A DNA stretch of 7,063 nucleotides from Actinomycetes bacterium (GTDB taxonomy: Bacteria > Actinomycetota > Actinomycetes > Propionibacteriales > Propionibacteriaceae). The stretch covers positions 1-7,063 of the forward strand of contig JAKOQD010000280.1 in NCBI GenBank assembly GCA_029778515.1. The letters run 5' to 3'. Numbering within the stretch: position 1 is the first letter of the stretch; each line of letters opens with the position of its first letter. Shown here one piece after another: positions 5,213 to 7,063 of this stretch. A model generated the notes under the pieces. That model did no database searches. It had not been told where the DNA came from and was given only the letters and a program-made list of their open reading frames with translations. The position numbers were made by a program, and so were the translations under genes.

Positions 5213-6223
5213 TCAGCAGGGACGCACCTTCGGGGTGTTCTCCGCGGTCAGCATCGGGTTGCGCACCACCACATCGCCGAGCGCGTCGTCGATACGGCTG
5301 AGCACCTCGTCGGGGAGCTGGACGCCGCTGGCGGCCACGTTCTCCTTGATCTGGCTCGGCCGGGACGCACCGATGATCGCGCACGCGACGTTCGGATTCG
5401 CCAGCACCCAGGCCACCGCCAGTTGTGCCATGGTGAGATCGAGCTCCTCAGCGATCGGACGCAGCTTCTGCACGGTCTCGATCACGTCGTCGCGCAGGAA
5501 GCGCTGGATCATCGCCGCGCCGCCGTTCTCGTCCGTGGCCCGCGAGTTCTTGGGCAGCGGCTGGCCGGGCAGGTACTTGCCGGTGAGGACGCCCTGGGCG
5601 ACCGGTGACCAGCAGATCTGGGAAACGCCCAGTTCCTCGGAAGTCGGCACGACCCACTCCTCGATCACCCGCCACAGCATCGAGTACTGCGGCTGGTTCG
5701 ACACCAGCTGGATGCCGAGATCCTTGGCCAGCGCGTGACCGGCGCGGATCTGGTTCGCGTCCCACTCACTGACACCGATGTAGAGCGCCTTGCCCTGGCG
5801 GACGACGTCCGCGAACGCCTGCATGGTCTCTTCCAGCGGCGTCTCGTGGTCGTAGCGGTGGGCCTGGTAGAGGTCGACGTAGTCGGTCTTGAGCCGCTTC
5901 AGCGAGCCATGGATCGACTCCATGATGTGCTTGCGCGACAGCCCGCAATCGTTCGGCCCCTTCGGCCCGGTGGGCCAGTAGACCTTGGTGAAGATCTCCA
6001 GCGACTCCCGCCGCTCGCCCTTCAGCGCCTTGCCGAGCACCGACTCCGCGACCGTGTTGGCGTAGACATCGGCAGTGTCGAAGCTCGTGATGCCCGACTC
6101 CAACGCGGCGCGGACGCACTTGGTTGCGGTCTCGTTCTCGACCTGTGAACCGTGGGTCAACCAGTTGCCGTAGCAGATCTCCGAGACCTTCAGGCCGGAG
6201 TTGCCGAGGTAACGAAACTTCAT
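5213..6223 (-). CDS. Aldo/keto reductase (Kv-beta/YghZ-like)
   Basis: A complete 336-residue NADPH-dependent aldo/keto reductase, predicted to be cytosolic, with a TIM-barrel fold. The catalytic tetrad is present: Asp49 and Tyr54 in FDTADVY, Lys80 in IFTKVYW and His122 in YQAHRYD. Cofactor-binding segments follow: SNQPQYSML (175-183), CWSPVAQGVLTGKY (204-217) and the 2'-phosphate-contacting IIGASRPSQIKEN (283-295). The opening MKFRYLGNSGLKVSEICYGNW and the Trp-rich middle place it near the Kv channel beta-subunit and YghZ group, which reduce aldehydes such as methylglyoxal. Its own substrate is not known. The start ATG (6223-6221) overlaps the TGA of the upstream coiled-coil gene as ATGA. A perfect AGGAGG 7 bases before it lies within that gene, so the two are likely one operon with coupled translation. 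The PIG-L gene follows after 180 bases. Confidence 0.93.
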   Translation of the reverse strand: MKFRYLGNSGLKVSEICYGNWLTHGSQVENETATKCVRAALESGITSFDTADVYANTVAESVLGKALKGERRESLEIFTKVYWPTGPKGPNDCGLSRKHIMESIHGSLKRLKTDYVDLYQAHRYDHETPLEETMQAFADVVRQGKALYIGVSEWDANQIRAGHALAKDLGIQLVSNQPQYSMLWRVIEEWVVPTSEELGVSQICWSPVAQGVLTGKYLPGQPLPKNSRATDENGGAAMIQRFLRDDVIETVQKLRPIAEELDLTMAQLAVAWVLANPNVACAIIGASRPSQIKENVAASGVQLPDEVLSRIDDALGDVVVRNPMLTAENTPKVRPC

Positions 6224-7063
6224 GCCTGCTCCTCCTCCTCAGTTGGGGCTACGTCCGCGGGAGCTTCCGCAGCCACCGTTGGCTCCTCGACCACCGTCGC
6301 CTCTTCGGCCGCTTCCACTGGAGCTTCGGCAGCAGCCACCGGTGCCGCTTCGGGCTCGGCCAGCGGGTTCACGATCGCAGCCCCGCCGAGCGTGGCCAGC
6401 ATCTGGCGGACGTTGGTCAGCTGCGCGGTGATCGCGTCCCGGCGCGCCGTGGCCGCCTGCAGTTCGCGCTCGGATTCGCGCCGGATCTTCTCCGCGGCCA
6501 GCCGCGACGAATCGACGTGCTGCGCGGCTTCGTCCCGAGCGGTCTTGATGTGCGCATCGGCCTGCGCCTTGGCCTCGGCCAGCGTCCGATCGGCCTCAGC
6601 CTCGATCGCGGCCTGCCGCTCCTGGGCCGCGGCAATCGCCTGTTCGTTGTTTTGCATCTGGACGGCGAACTCCTGTGCGGCCTTGTCGCGGCGCTCGGCC
6701 AGGGTCTTCTCGAAGTCGGCAGCCGCAGCCGCCGCGCGGGCACGCTGGTGCTCGTACACCGCCTCGGCCTCCTCGCGGCGAGCGGTGGCCTCGCGGTCGG
6801 CGTAGTCGATGATTTCGTCGGCCTGCTGCTTGGCCGCCTCCAGGACGCGGGCAGCTTCGGCATCCGCCTTCGTGGTGACGTCCGTGGCGTAGCGGTCGGC
6901 AGCGGTGGTCGCCTGCTCGGCGGCAGCGGTGGCTTCGGCCGTGACGCGATCGGCGTCCGCCTGTGCCTTCGCGCGCAACTCGGCAGCCTCGTCCTCCGCC
7001 AGCTTCAGCATCTTGCCGATCCGGGCGCCCAGATCGGTGAAGGACGGCGCCGCGGCCTCCTTC
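6220..7063 (-). CDS. C-terminal part of an Ala/Glu-rich coiled-coil protein (Scy/DivIVA-like; 5' end outside window)
   Basis: The minus-strand frame is open to the window edge, giving 280 visible residues. The methionine at 7011 is internal, because the frame continues upstream with KEAAAPSFTDLGARIGK. After this short motif, about 200 residues form a nearly continuous coiled coil rich in Ala, Glu, Gln and Arg, with no proline, no cysteine and no membrane segment. The last 60 residues are a flexible Ala/Glu/Pro/Val tail ending in EEEEQA. The composition and the GARIGKMLKLAEDEAAELR-type block resemble actinobacterial cytoskeletal coiled coils of the Scy, FilP and DivIVA group, which organise polar growth; some are misnamed cellulose-binding protein. 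The N-terminal DivIVA-like anchor cannot be seen, so the family is an inference. Its stop overlaps the aldo/keto reductase start. Confidence 0.72.
   Translation of the reverse strand, partial: KEAAAPSFTDLGARIGKMLKLAEDEAAELRAKAQADADRVTAEATAAAEQATTAADRYATDVTTKADAEAARVLEAAKQQADEIIDYADREATARREEAEAVYEHQRARAAAAAADFEKTLAERRDKAAQEFAVQMQNNEQAIAAAQERQAAIEAEADRTLAEAKAQADAHIKTARDEAAQHVDSSRLAAEKIRRESERELQAATARRDAITAQLTNVRQMLATLGGAAIVNPLAEPEAAPVAAAEAPVEAAEEATVVEEPTVAAEAPADVAPTEEEEQA
6231..6236 (-). promoter_or_regulatory. Ribosome binding site of the aldo/keto reductase inside the coiled-coil gene
   Basis: On the minus strand AGGAGG lies 7 bases before the ATG at 6223. It is part of a GAGGAGGAGGAG run that also codes four consecutive glutamates at the end of the upstream protein (EEEEQA). 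One stretch therefore serves both as an acidic tail and as a near-perfect Shine-Dalgarno site. Confidence 0.85.

Noticed and set aside
6152..6805. Ser/Ala-rich plus-strand frame of 217 codons
   Set aside because: It is the antisense shadow of the Ala/Glu-rich coiled-coil gene; its composition follows directly from the opposite strand.

Overview
The window is chromosomal DNA from a high-GC actinobacterium. The evidence is a strong G/C bias at third codon positions, GTG starts, a type II tRNA-Ser with no encoded CCA, and several protein families in forms typical of Actinobacteria: a PIG3-type quinone oxidoreductase, an actinobacterial YbdK-type glutamate-cysteine ligase, an LmbE/PIG-L deacetylase and an Ala/Glu-rich Scy/DivIVA-like coiled coil. 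A member of the Propionibacteriales or a close relative is my guess from overall flavour only; there is no rRNA or other marker to settle it.

Layout. (1) Bases 1-255 are the 3' end of a plus-strand gene whose product ends in a Ser/Ala/Thr-rich tail. It converges on a small minus-strand membrane protein gene (367-852), which lies 26 bases behind a minus-strand tRNA-Ser(UGA) gene (879-963). (2) The tRNA diverges from a plus-strand run of three enzyme genes: a quinone oxidoreductase (1176-2147), a YbdK/GCS2-family carboxylate-amine ligase with its own promoter and Shine-Dalgarno site (2247-3368), and a free-standing class I glutamine amidotransferase (about 3453-4181). (3) This run converges on a minus-strand block: a PIG-L deacetylase (4304-5032), an aldo/keto reductase (5213-6223) and the C-terminal part of a long coiled-coil protein (6220 to the window edge). 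The last two overlap by ATGA and look translationally coupled.

The genes do not form one recognisable pathway. Several are redox or thiol related (quinone reductase, gamma-glutamyl ligase family, mycothiol-type deacetylase family, aldo/keto reductase), but they sit in separate transcription units on both strands, so a shared role is only a weak inference.

The most interesting structure is non-coding. Both convergent junctions carry copies of one hairpin-forming repeat family, with ends TCCCTGAG and CGA(A/G)GGG. Three copies lie 0-20 bases after a stop codon, each in the sense orientation of the gene it follows. This looks like a recurring terminator-type module with a fixed frame and a variable interior. 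I found no phage, IS element, CRISPR array, toxin-antitoxin pair or defence system. No stretch over 300 bases is without a gene; the longest gaps are 964-1175 and 5033-5212.
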